Assembly (NCBI GenBank): GCA_963682175.1 | Contig: OY821771.1 | Location: 11,345,001 to 11,409,000, forward strand | Direction of reading: 5' to 3' | From: Triglochin maritima | Lineage: Eukaryota > Streptophyta > Magnoliopsida > Alismatales > Juncaginaceae | Length of the DNA stretch: 64,000 bases | Shown here: positions 21,053-34,047 of the stretch, piece by piece | Layout of the letters: every line of letters starts with the position of its first letter | How positions within the stretch are numbered: position 1 is the first letter of the stretch | Made by a program: the position numbers and the translations under genes | Notes under the pieces: generated by a model | The model's input: the letters and a program-made list of their open reading frames with translations, nothing else | What the model was told of the DNA's origin: nothing | The model's database searches: none

Positions 21053-21990
21053 CTCCCCCTATGAGTGTGCATAGTTTTTGTTCAATTTTTAAGCAAATTT
21101 CAAGTTCTTTACCTTCAATATTCTCTCCTCATTTGACATCCATCAAAAATAAGATTTAACATTGAAATTTTAAGATGCCTTGTAATGAAGTTGTCCCCCT
21201 TAATTTTACACTTCATTACTTTTCATTGATAAAGATTTTCATTAAGTTCCCCCTATCAATATGAATAGGTCTATTAAACTCAATTTTCTCCCCTTTTTGA
21301 CATCCATTTAAAACATGTGACAATAAAGCATAGGATGTGTTTTTCCCAAATTTATAAGATATGCAACAAATGATATCAATTAGGCAAAAGATTTATTTTT
21401 TTCCCCATTAATGAGTTACATTTGAGCTCATCCTAATTGATTAGTGAAAGTAATAAAAGATATGACAATTAGGCATACAAATTTCATATTGGAACCAAAT
21501 CTTTTAAGCTTAGGAGGATAAACGAATGTTACCCAATTTGCATTCCTCAAATGTGGTTTAATCTTCCTTTCAATAGTGTAACCAACTTTGAATTTGACTC
21601 TTCAAGCGTTGGCAGGTAACTACCGATCTCTCATCTCTAAGCACCTACAATTGTAGATTTAGGTACCCAAACGACTTTGGGTCCTTGAACATTAGCTTTG
21701 GGAACCCAAACCATTTTGATTTTGGGAGCCTACACACTTGAGGAATTTTGATTAACAAACAAATGCTTGTCATTTAAAGTAGTATGAGATACATAGTCTT
21801 TCAATTTAACACTATATCTTATACCATGTTTATCTAATGATTGTCTTTGACTACCTAGAATCATGTCAAGCATATTAGTTACATTAGATTCTTTCTTAAT
21901 TTTCTCCCATTTTCGACATCCAACACATTGGTACCGAATTGATGGTCGTCGATCCCTTACCAAAGGAGTACCTATTAAAGTGTTTCCATG
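21053..21990 (-). mobile_element. SIRE-type Ty1/copia remnant
   Basis: On the minus strand, around 21640-21725, one frame reads KMVWVPKANVQGPKVVWVPK, a hallmark of the SIRE-type copia Gag-Pol; 21963-21730 adds LDMILGSQRQSLDKHGIRY upstream. Downstream (21053-21600) come repeated purine tracts such as AAAAAGGGGAG and TAGGGGGA, like the polypurine-rich end of SIRE elements, so the interior of pol is deleted. The outer Ty3 element lies against it. Confidence 0.65.
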
Positions 21991-23197
21991 AGATCTCCTT
22001 GCTTCCCCTATAATGAAAACCCAAGGATGTGGATCTTATGGGACTTATTAATACATGTGATGTATGATATTGATCTTATTCGGTATAACTAAACCTCATT
22101 TGGATGTTTGACAATATATAATACATACATTTTAATGTTTTATTTGTGCACATAAAGTCAGTAAATGTCAAATGTAAAATGGACCTTGAATGACTTATTT
22201 GAAGTTCATTTATACAGTTACGAAAGGAAGCGTTTATTTGAAAGGATTCAAATTCATAACTACCTAAAAATGGTTACTCTCTAATGGAAGGAGTTATTGG
22301 ATGGTTAACGAGAGTTTTTTGTCCCTAGCCTATCTATAAATAGTGAAAAACATCTCTCCATTAAGGTGTGGCGTAAGTTATAGAGAAATACTAAAAATCT
22401 ACTCCTGGACATTCAACTACAAAAATTGACAAAGACAAGATAGCTGAAGATATGATCTTAGTCCAGTGGTTTCACAAGCGCGGGTTCTTCACATCAAGGT
22501 ATGGCTTCAAAATAATGTTTATGTGAGATTATGGATCGCTCAGAGTTAGTTGCAAATGTAATACTTTAGAATTCCATATTCAAGTGAAATTTGATGTTGA
22601 AGTGAAGCACGCAACCAAATGCAACTGTAAGAAAAAAAATGAATGACAATCATGGACAACGTCAAATGCAGAAGCAGTCCTGGAAATATGAGAATATCAA
22701 TGGCATTTTGCCGAATACAAGACACGGAAGGGATTTAGGAGAATAATGCTAACTTTAAACATGGTTAACATGTAAACATTTTTCTAACAGGCGTTGAGAC
22801 TGAGCATGGTTACCTGTCTGTACATAGGACACTGAATCAATAGAATAAATACCAAAGCACAGTTAGATGAACAATTGAAGGGCCAAACCAATTAGCAGCT
22901 AGAGTGGACAACTCAAACTCGCTCTCGTGAATGGAAATTCAAAGCTGAGGGCACAAGTATGGACCCTGCCACTAAGAAATTTGTGTACAAGTGATCCACC
23001 ATGAAAGGTGCCAACCCGTCCTAACATTAATATTGGTACTCAGATAATATAGGATTGCTCTTCATCCATTCCAGGAGACAATGAAATCCATTAAAGAGAA
23101 CTGGTCGGGCCAATTTGCAAACTCGATCCATCATCAGACCTCCCAAAAGATCAAATAACTGCCCTGGGTGAAACATTCCTTTTAAAGAATCTTACGT
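21991..23197. other. 3' flank of the PGAP1 gene
   Basis: No coding region seen. The part next to 23198 should hold the PGAP1 3' untranslated region. A TATA-like CTATAAATAG at 22333-22342 suggests an unrecognised LTR or promoter remnant. Confidence 0.4.
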
Positions 23198-23533
23198 TTA
23201 TAGTTTGTGAGAATATTTCCTACGGTTACTCAAGTAACTGTCACTTTTATCTCTGCCCTCCCTGTCTACGAACCTTGCAGCAAATGAAATGACGCCAATA
23301 AACGCCATTGCATAGAAAGCTTTATATGGAGCTGAAGCAAGGGCACTAATGTATGTGTAGCATCCGGAAAGGAGATAAACCAAGCTGAGACCACATTCTT
23401 TGCCATGGATGCGTGGAAGACGAAACCTCAGGGAAGATATGTCAGGCTTCCACCCAGAAAGACCATGCATGATGACTCCCATGCAAAGCACCGAGTCAAT
23501 GAACCAGGGCAAGCTCTGGCTCATTCCAATCCT
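23198..23533 (-). CDS. PGAP1: PGAP1 exon 18, C-terminus (residues 997-1107)
   Basis: Acceptor TTTTAG|AGGATT, stop TAA at 23200-23198. Encodes SLPWFIDSVLCMGVIMHG, two further hydrophobic segments and a basic cytosolic-type tail ending YLSNRRKYSHKL. Confidence 0.93.
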   Translation of the reverse strand, partial: RIGMSQSLPWFIDSVLCMGVIMHGLSGWKPDISSLRFRLPRIHGKECGLSLVYLLSGCYTYISALASAPYKAFYAMAFIGVISFAARFVDREGRDKSDSYLSNRRKYSHKL

Positions 23534-26500
23534 CTAAAATAGAGAAGAAAATCAGGGTAAGCAGGCACCTCAATGATAGCTATAAAGAATGACAATTTTG
23601 TAGTCAGATTCCACAGCCTGATAAATATCAGCTTTAATTTCTCACTAAATAATTATTTGTCCAAACATCACAGGCATAACGAAATTATTTCATAGATTAT
23701 ATTCACTACCAAAGACAGAAGTTGAAGAGGCCATTGAAACTAAAGGTTCCCAAATGAATTTGGGAATTGCAAGATTGAGGAAGTCAAGCCAAACCATCTC
23801 ATCTCACCAAGTCAAATATATCTTTCCTAGCGTCTAAACACATGCTAATTTACTTGTCTAATCCTTCTCTCTTCGATCCTATGTTACTTTTTTCTCATCA
23901 GGCTAGTATGATACAATTGAAAACCAAACTAATTTAAATATTGACAATTAATCAATAAATGAACTCTAATAGAAATTAAAAGGATTTTTTACTTGGGTAC
24001 GCCTTCAAAAGATGTCAATAACTGATTTACATCTGTCTTTTCCATATTTACTTAAGTACACCTTACGTGCTGTGTTTTTACTTGGGTACGTCTTTCCCGT
24101 CAACAGGACTAACTCCGTCTGACCTTCGTACCCCCCGTCAGACTCTACAATCACCAAGTAACTAATTTACACTTGTGCTTTCCATATTACTTGAGTACAC
24201 CTTACGTGTTGTGTTTTTACTTAGGTACATCTTCCTCATCAACCTTAAATTTTAACATTCGGTGAGTGTGACTTGGTTTTAATTGAGGTTAATGTATTAA
24301 GTGGATGTATTAATTGAATGTGAGTGTGGCTTGAGAAATGCACAAATCAATCTGAGAAATGCATATGTTTTTACATGTTGTATCAATCTGAGAAATGCAT
24401 GTAATGATCTAACATTTTCTATATATGTTTTTAAACCCTAAACTTTAACATGAGAAATGCATAGATCTAAACACAAATCAATCTGAGATGTAAGCCTAAA
24501 TCAATCCAACATCTAAGCAACATAGTCATAGAAGCACAAATCAATCCTAAATCATTACATGCACATCATTTAAAGTCAAGTCACACTCACACTCAATCAA
24601 TACATTCACTTAATACATTAACCTCAATTAAAATCACGTCACACTAACCAAATGTTAAAGTTTAGGATTGATGGAGGTGTACTCAAGTAAAAACACAGCA
24701 CGTAAGACGTACTCAAGTAAATATGAAAAACACAGGTGTAAATCAGTTACTTGAGGATTGTAGAGTATGACAGGGGTGTTACGGGAGGCTACGGAAGTCT
24801 GACGGAATGGGTCTCGTTGACGGAGAAGGCGTACTAAGTAAAAACACAACACATAAGATGTACTCAAGTAAATATGGAAAACACGGGTGTAAATCAGTTA
24901 TTGGCATCTTTTGAAGGCGTACCTAAGTAAAAAAACCAAAATTAAAGTGTAATAAGTACAAATACATTTGTGCATAAAGTAAGCACCATGGGTATGCTAC
25001 AATTTAATTGGTTTCTTTCAAACCATTCCGTCCCAAAAAAGTAATATATCCATACCTGTAACCATGCAACAAGAGATGGGACAAACATCGAAGCTGCTGA
25101 GAGATGCAAAATCAAAACTCCAAGTTGGTAATTAAATATTTCAATCTGTGTAGCACCATAACTCCAGCTTGGATTGCTAGGGATGTTATCATCTAGAGGA
25201 AGAAGCGGATCAGATGCACCACTTTGTTGGGATTTTGATAGTATCGGCTGTTGGTCATTGTTTCCCAAGCAATAAGAACCACTGTTCTGTTGTGCATGAC
25301 TGCGAAAGGAAGCCGCCAAAAAACTGTTACAAAAGCACCACTATTACTTAGGACTTTAGAATAGCTTATTTATTAATTTCATAAGGACTGGAAGCCTGCA
25401 ATCATGGTTGTCTGCTTTAGGGGAAAAAAGAATCAAATTGGAAAACAAGTTTCAAAAAAAAAAAACTCCATCAGCCTAAAAGTGATACAATAAACCCCAA
25501 GAAATAATTACAGGTGTTTGTTGTTGTGATATTAGTCAAAAGAACCCCAAGGTAATACATGAGCTTCGACTTATTCACCAAAACAAGGAAAAACCACTAT
25601 TACCATGGTCGATGATGACCTAGAAGTTATAACTCCAACAGCCCAAGGGAAAGAGTAGAAGCACCCTAATGATAATTTGAGGAGAATATTTGAATGGAGA
25701 AAGCCCAAGCATATGTAATTTAGAGACCCGGGTAAAATCTCAGGGCCACAGATGTTATCGAAGAACTGTTGTAGCAGGAAAGAACAGTGAACATGGGGTG
25801 AAATACCATGAATGAAGTTCAAGGATAAAGAGAGATTTGAAGACTTTTCTCGATACTCAATATTACTGTAAGACTACCTGATCTAATGATCGAGTCTACA
25901 TTGTGATTCCTAGGGCAAAGGGATACAACTTCCTGTGTTCTACATGTTAAAGTTATAGCCAACTGTGCTGCTGTTGAGATGCAACCTAACAGCCTAACTT
26001 AATCATTGATATTAGCTTTTCTTTTCTTTTTGATCGGTAATCATTGATATTAGCTTATATTCAGAAAATAAAATTAATACAGTGCATCTTGTTTTTTTTA
26101 ATCAGTACAGTGCAGCTTGCTTGTTTCATACTGCTAAATGTCTTTAATCATGGAAAGCTAAATTTCATTAAAAAAGTAGAATGGTATGAAAAATGGAAAC
26201 CAAGACCCACCAAGCCAAAACATAAAAAAAGGAAGAAAAATAGGAGTAAAGGAACCAAAAAAGAAAAAAAGGAAACAAGACATGGAACAAACATCAGAGA
26301 AACAAACTAATTGTATTAGGCCCATTTCTCCAGGTCACCATGGTGTTTACATATTTCTCCCTGTATGTGGAACATGATGAGCCACCATGAACGAAGTTTG
26401 AAAACAAATTGACTTGTGGCTGAAACAAACTCCTCAAAACTGGCATCTGTGTGAGAATAAATAGAACTCAAGATTACCTGCAGAGAGCAGCATGGCAGCA

Positions 26501-29500
26501 GTATGCATCATATAGAAGCAGAACAAGCAAACCAATGGCTGGATGAACAAAACAAACTAAAGGAATTGTGGCAAATGCTATCACAATTTTGGGGTTTCCT
26601 TCTAGAATTCGCACAACCTATATCAAAACGACAAAAGAAAAACATGGGCTTATCATCATTTTAAAACTAAGAAAGTGGAAGAGATTTTTTTTTTACCTTC
26701 AATGAATGGAGAAGTGATGAAAAATTAAAAATCCTGTGAAGAAAAATGAGGCAGGCATTTCCCTGCCATGCTTGCCAACTGCAGAAATATGAGAAGCTTA
26801 TTCAGTAAAAAATTAACAATCACATGGTATGAATGAAACTGAACGCAATGTGAAATATAAGATGCAGAAAGGAAATAAGAGGCACCAATCTCCCAGAGAA
26901 TAGATGTTCTACAAAAACTAGTAATGGTTAAATCATTATGTGAACTCAATGAAATGAATCCCTATCCTCAGACCTCAATCCTCCAAGCTCTTCCAAGGCC
27001 ATGTCAACTCAAACACAGCACATGGTCAGGTCATTCTCCACAACTAATAATCGAGTTTATCCAATATCTCCCGAGTTGGACTAAACCTACTTTACCTACC
27101 CAGTATCTAAATTACTTATTCACGACAATATCTATAATGATCCAGCGATTATTGATTCACTACAACAATTTATGGTGGATTTCAATTAATATCTCTCGTA
27201 GAAAATTATATTGTCACCTTGTATTGGCAGGAATTTGGAATATGTGTATTACAAATACAAATTTAAAAAAAAAGAGTAAACAGTAATGTGGAATTATATA
27301 GTTACAGTAATTTCCATAATGAAATATATCTATATTTCAATAGTATAATATAAACTTGCTTTGCTTTTCATTAGGGCTGCCAAGTTCTGCTCGGGATCGA
27401 TAGATCGCTCGATGTTCCCTCGATTTTTCTCTGATTTTGCTCGAAATTGCTCGGATCGGTTAGTAACGAGCCGAGCACGAGCAGACCCCGCTCGCTCGAT
27501 ACTCGCTCGATGTTCGCTCAATTATCGCTCGAAACCTGATTACTATATCCAATTATTTGATTTAACCTGAATATTCTATCCAATTACCCGATCAGTAAAG
27601 TGTTAAACTCATTAAATAAACTAATTTACCAAACCCAACAATCCATTTAACAAACCAAACCAAAATACTCATTAGAATCAAAACCATATTAGTACTAAAC
27701 TTTTCATTTTTTTCATTATTATTTTTTTTTCTCATTCTTTTCTACACCAAAAGTTCAAATAAATTAAGGTTTGGGTCAGGTAGATGATCTTATTTATAAG
27801 ATGATGTTGTGAGTTGTCCTACCATTTAGAAGATTGTGTTTGATTTTAATATTGTGTTGATTTTGTTTGATCCAAGTGTAAAATCTTATTTATAAGATGT
27901 TAATGTTGTCGTATAATTTATAAGATTGTGTTTTATTTTAGGTGTTAATTTTAAGATTGTGTTAGTAACTATTATTATATTTGTCTTAAGTAATTTTATA
28001 ATTTACTTATTATGACAACATTATTAGGAATTCAATACCAAAAAAAGGTTTAGGTTAACGAGCCGCTCGCGAGCAGATCGAACCGAGCACGAGCAGAATT
28101 TTCCGCTCGAAACCCTTAACGAGCCGATCTTGAGCAGACTCGGATCGCTCGTTTAGAGATCGATTACACCCCTACTTTTCATCATGGTCTGGTGTGAAAT
28201 TAACCACAGAAATGTGTGAAAGATTCACATGACGCAACAACTTTGAGAATAGAATACCAACGAATACTTTATAAGGAAAGGCTCACATATAGTAAACTAA
28301 TTTGAGTATTTGTGACATCAACCTGGTTCTTTTTATGAAGGCCTACATTCTATTGTACTTGTAGCTAAAGAAATACAGATATAGATCTTGTATAAACTGA
28401 AGTATCAACTATGGTCCATGGTTGATTTTATAACATGAATCATTATCCAACTGGCATTCGCATTAACAAAATCGAGTACATAACATACTATTTACTGAAA
28501 GCAAGAATACAAGAATTAACCCAGTGAACTCCTGGTTCATGATTACTCATCAGCCTTGACAAACAGGAAATACTGACCGAATTTTCACAAAAACATGTGC
28601 ACTGGCTGCCATATAGAGAACAAACTTGGAGCACAGCACCAATATGATGGCAAATCCATTTGCAACTAAATAGCACATTAGAGAGACCATAACCAAGCTT
28701 CCAGCAGGAGTAAAATGAGAGTCATTGACAAAAGAAAGAACCAAAGGAAAGATAAGCGGCACCACAGCAAGCAAAAGAAACGGCATCGGTGCTCTCAAAT
28801 TGAGGTCTATAGCTGTCAGAATGGATGGCACAGCAACATCAAGTTCCCAAGCACGTGCTTGCCGCATTAAAGCAAAAAATATAACAGCAAATACAAAACC
28901 TGCTATCTGAAATATATATTTGAAGTCAGAAAATCGAGTATAAATGCTTGTGAATTGTAGACCAAGTACAAACCAGCCAAACTCCTGATGTAGGCAACTA
29001 TCAGAATGTTATCATTATCATTAAGCCGCATCATATAAAAAATGCATCCCCATTACACCTTAGCACGTATTGATTTAAGTGACTAAGCATTTGATCACAA
29101 ACTGATGAAGTAGCACAAAGAAAAATATAAGCAACATACATAAATGAATGTTGCTATAGATTAAAATTTACAGCTAAGGGCTATTAATGCTTAGTTTTAT
29201 CATTAGAATTCATAGTTCATTGTAACTACTTGCTAGAAAAATCATTTTGTTCTGGTTACACAAAGAAATGTGGGAAAACATACATAATGATTAGCAACAA
29301 CATATAAACAAATGCAATTTTAAAAAATTACCGGTATCTACAATGACCATCATAATTACTTAGTTACAATGATATAATACTGACTGGCCCCTCGGGCATG
29401 ACCCAGCTGGTAAGTCCAATGGATCAGTGATCATTGCCCATCGGACACTAGTTTGAATACCAACCAAGACAATCCTCACTCCTGTCACCCGGTGTTGGAA

Positions 29501-32500
29501 AACCATTTAGAACCGCAACCCACATGTTCCAAAGTGGGGGCAAATGCCGGGGAATTCTAGGCCACCAAAATAATATATATATGTTAAAAATCCGGAATTT
29601 GTATGTTTGGGAAACTTATATTTTTAGGAGATATTGTACAGATGTAACAATTGTAAATCTCTTACTTTCTAGGAAATAATCTAGGAAATCGGTAATTATT
29701 CTAGCTTCCTATTTTAACTCTAATTTCTTATTTTCTAAGTTTCATATTCTTTGTACAACCTATAAAGTCGTGTAACTACACAGAATTCTAAGTAAGAATT
29801 TTAAAATCTTTTCTCTAAACTTTTATGGTACCAGAGCTAGGTTTAGTTTTTGTTTTGGCCATGGTCGAAACCCCAGATGACCATACCCCTGCCTCTATTA
29901 TTCCCGCAGCTCCAGCCACCCAAAACCTCACTGAAACCAACCCAAATGCTTTCATTCAGATCAGTGTCGTCACACTGAATGGCAGGAATTTTCTAGAGTG
30001 GGCCCAGTCAGTGAAATTAGCTATTGATGGCCCGGGAAAGGTGGAATTTTTAACTGGTGAAGAACCACATCCGAAGGAATCCGATCCTCGGTTCATCAAA
30101 TGGAGGTCAGAAAACTCCCTAATCACCACATGGCTTCTCAATTCTATTGGTATCTGAAGTTGATATCTCATGCATGAGATATGCCTATGTCAGAAAACTC
30201 CCTAATCACCACATTAACTAGGGAGTATTTTTCAAATCTATTGGGGATTTTTTGCTTGGAAAATGGAATAATTCAACAAAGTTCTTGTGTCAATACTCCT
30301 CAACAAAATGGAATTACTGAAAGAAAAAATAGACATCTCCTTGAAATTGCACGGGCACTCCCCTTAACAAACTATGTGCCAAAAGTTTTTTGGGGCGATG
30401 CAATTTCACATGCCACGTTTTTGATAAATCGTATGTCATCTTTGAAATTTGACACACCAATAAACAATTTTTTGAAAGTCTTTCCTCAATCATGGCTTCA
30501 ATCCCACCTTCTATTAAAAATATTTGGATGCATTGTTTTCATTCATAACAAAGATCTGCATCAGGATAAACTTTATCCTAGAGGAAAAAGATGTGTTTTT
30601 TTGGGATATTCTCACACAAGGGGTTTAAGTGCTATGACCCTCAAAAGAGAATATTGTCATAGATGTTAAATTCCTTGAAAATTAGTCGTTTTTTAGACCT
30701 CATCCTCAGGGAGAGAAGACTAGTGCAGATTCAGCCTTAGGGGGAGGGGGAGAAAAAAAATCAGCCTTTAATTTTAAGCAACAACAAGGTATATTCTTTC
30801 TCATTCCTGTGTTTGATATTTCTATGTTAGAATTTGACTTTGTGGGAAAATCAAACACTAAAAATGACTTGAATGTTCTTTTTAAAAATGAATCAGATTT
30901 CCCTCAAAACTATCAGCTTTTTGAAAATGACGCTTTGGAGGAAAATAATAATTTAAATGATGGAAACTTGGTCTCTGCAACCATTAGTCTTACCACAATT
31001 GGAAATAAGACTATAAATCGTTTTGGAAAAGTATTTTCTCTAGGGGAATCAAAATCAAAAGTAGAAGCCAATATCGAGCTTCATGGCCAAGAAACAACCC
31101 CAATGATAGATCAAGAAATACTAGGTTGTGGTCCTTCTCTTTCAGATCTTAAGAATCCAACTGCTTTTAGAAAATGAACAAGGGAATGCACTAGGCATCC
31201 ACTTTATCCTATGTCCAAGTATGTTTCTTCTAAGAAATTATCTCCTCAATTTCATGTTTTTGTCTCTAAATTATCTCATGTGGAGATTCCAAAGGATATC
31301 AAAGTTGCCTTACAGGTTCCTAAATGGAAAGCGACTGTTTGGAAGAGATGAATGCTCTGGAGAAGAATCAGACTTGAGAAAGAGTGGAGTTGCCAAGGGG
31401 GATGAAGACAGTAGGCTGCAAATGGGTGTTCACCATCAAATTTAACTCGGATGGATCATGGGAGCGATACAAGGCCAGATTAGTTGTCAAAGGGGTTTAC
31501 ACAAACCTATGGTATTGACTATTCTGAGACGTTTGCTCTTGTAGCCAAACTAAATTTAGTGTGAGTCCTATTGTCCATTGCAGTGAATCTAGATTGGCCA
31601 TTACAACAATTGGATGTGAAGAATGTCTTTCTCATTGGTGATCTAGAAGAAGTGTTCATGGATGAGCAGCTCCACCTGGAGTTGAAGATAAATTTGTGAA
31701 TAAAGTATGTAAGCTGGAAAAGTCCCTCTATGGTTTGAAGCAGTCTCCTGAAACCTGATTCGAGGAGTTTACCAACTCAGTCAAAAAGCAAGGATACAAG
31801 CAGTCACAAGTAGATCACACAATGTTTTTCAAAAGATCACAAAAAGGAAAGATTGCAGACCTTAATGTGTATGTTGATGACATAATTGTGACAGGTGACA
31901 ATGTGCGAGAAATTAGCAGATTGAAGTAGTGTTTGTCTAAGGAGTTTGAAATCAAGGACCTTGGAACCCTCAAGTATTTTCTAGGGATGGAATTCGCAAG
32001 ATCTAAGGAAATGATTGTAGTAAACCAAAGGAAATATATTCTAGATCTTCTAGAAAACACAGGTAGATCTTCTCCTATTGACCCAAATGTGAAGCTTGGA
32101 AAAGGTGACGAAGATCAAGTTCATACAACTAGATATTGAAGGCTTGTTGGTAGACTAATTTACCTTTCTCACACAAGACCTGATATAGCCTTTGCCATGA
32201 GTTTGGTGAGCCAATTTATGCATACTACGGGGAAAATCCATCTTGAAGTTGTTTATCGGATCCTTAGTTATCTTAAGGGTTCACATGGAAGAGGACAAAT
32301 GTTCAAGAAGACCAACAACTGATCCATTGAAGGAAATACTGATGCAGATTGGGCGGGGTCTATCACTGACAAAAGGTCTACTTCAGGCTATTGTGATTAT
32401 ATATGGGGAAATTTGGTTACATGGCGGAGTGAGAAAAAAAGTGTAGCGGCTCGCAGCAGTACTGAAACAGAGTTTCAAGCTGTGGCAAACGGTTTGTGTG

Positions 32501-33998
32501 AAACAATTCGGCTACAAAGAGTGCTAGAAGACTTGAAAATGAAACCAGAGGGACCAATGAAGCTCTACTATGACAACAAAGTTGCCATCAGCATGGCTAA
32601 TAATCTTGTTCAGCACGATCGAAACCAAGCATATTGAGATCGACCATCATTTCATCAAGAAGAAGCTGGAATTTGGAGTTGTTTGCTTACCATTTGTGCC
32701 CACAGTACAACAAACGGCAGGCATTTTCACTAAAGGGTTTTTTAAACCGGGGTTTGACTAATGTATAAGCAAGTTGAGTTTGAAAGATATTTTCAACCCA
32801 ACTTGAAGGGGAGTGTTAAAAATCCGGAATTTGTATTTTTGGGAAACTTATATTTTTAGGAAATAATTGTATAGCTGTAACAACTGTAAATCTCTTACTT
32901 TCTAGGAAATAATCTACGAAATCTATAATTATTCTAATTTCCTATTTTTAGCTCTAGTTTCCTATTTTCTATGTTTCCTATTCTTTGTACAACCTATAAA
33001 GTCATGTGACAACACAGAATTCTGAATAAGAGAATTTTAGAACCTTTTCTCTAAACTTTTATAATATTAATATGGTATCACATATCTGAATCTCTGGAAT
33101 GATGGAGAGGGTGTTACAAAGTATCACATATCTAGCTTTACAAAATGATAGTAGGCTTGTGATAATTAACCAAGTAAGGTATAAGTATGTAACCAGCCAT
33201 CCATTGTGTGAATGCCTACTGCCTATGTCAGCTCTAATAAAATTTGAACTTTTAACTATAATAAACTGCTGTTCTTAAACTGCAGTATGGAAATCACATA
33301 TTGTACATAGACAGATGCCAAGGAAAATAGGCTACCTGTGAGGAGTATGATAGGAATAACCTGCCTGCTGCAGTAGTCCAAGATACAGAAGAGATTATCT
33401 TGTAGGAACAATGTGGATCCACCTGCAACATCAAAAGAAAAATATCTTGTATAACTTATAAATGAACAGACATCCGGAATAAGAGATACAAGATGACAAT
33501 ATGGAGGTTAAACTCAAATCCTTGGGACACCAAAGGGATAAAAAAGTGCTCATAATATTAACTGTGGTAAAGCATCTAAGAAATTCAAAAATAATGTTCA
33601 AATGAGTATTTCTTCTTAATTCTACAAAAATAAAAGCAGAGAACAACAAATAACTTCTATCAGAATGTTTGAGGCCTGGGTTTCAGATGACCGTTGTAGA
33701 ATTAATAACATCTATTTTCATACATGCAAGAGACAGTCACTAGCAAACCAATGTGAACAATAGTGGTCAGCAGAAAACAGATGAGCCCTACCAGTAGTAA
33801 CACCGTAGTTCCCTCGGTAGCTCTATTTAAATCCCAAATTGTAGGCGACGAGTCCACAACAACATTCTCATTATACAAGTTCGGAATAACATGAAGACCA
33901 GATGTATAATCCCATACTAAAGCAACGGGAGGGAAACAGCGCAATTTACATAAGCCTGAAATGAAGCTCACAGAAATCAATAGCAGATTCTTTGACAA

Positions 33999-34047
<49 letters not shown>

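Larger units (their letters stand above)
29582..33061 (+). mobile_element. Internally deleted Ty1/copia element in PGAP1 intron 13
   Basis: 3480 bp, antisense to PGAP1. LTRs at 29582-29825 and 32814-33061 (244 and 248 bp), both beginning TGTTAAAAATCCGGAATTTG. PBS TGGTACCAGAGC at 29826-29837 (one change from the tRNA-Met consensus) and a polypurine tract, TTGAAGGGGAG, at 32803-32813. Gag start, the second half of integrase, RT and RNase H pieces follow in order, but the gag C-terminus, protease and integrase N-terminus are deleted. A 5-bp TSD is not clear. Confidence 0.9.
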
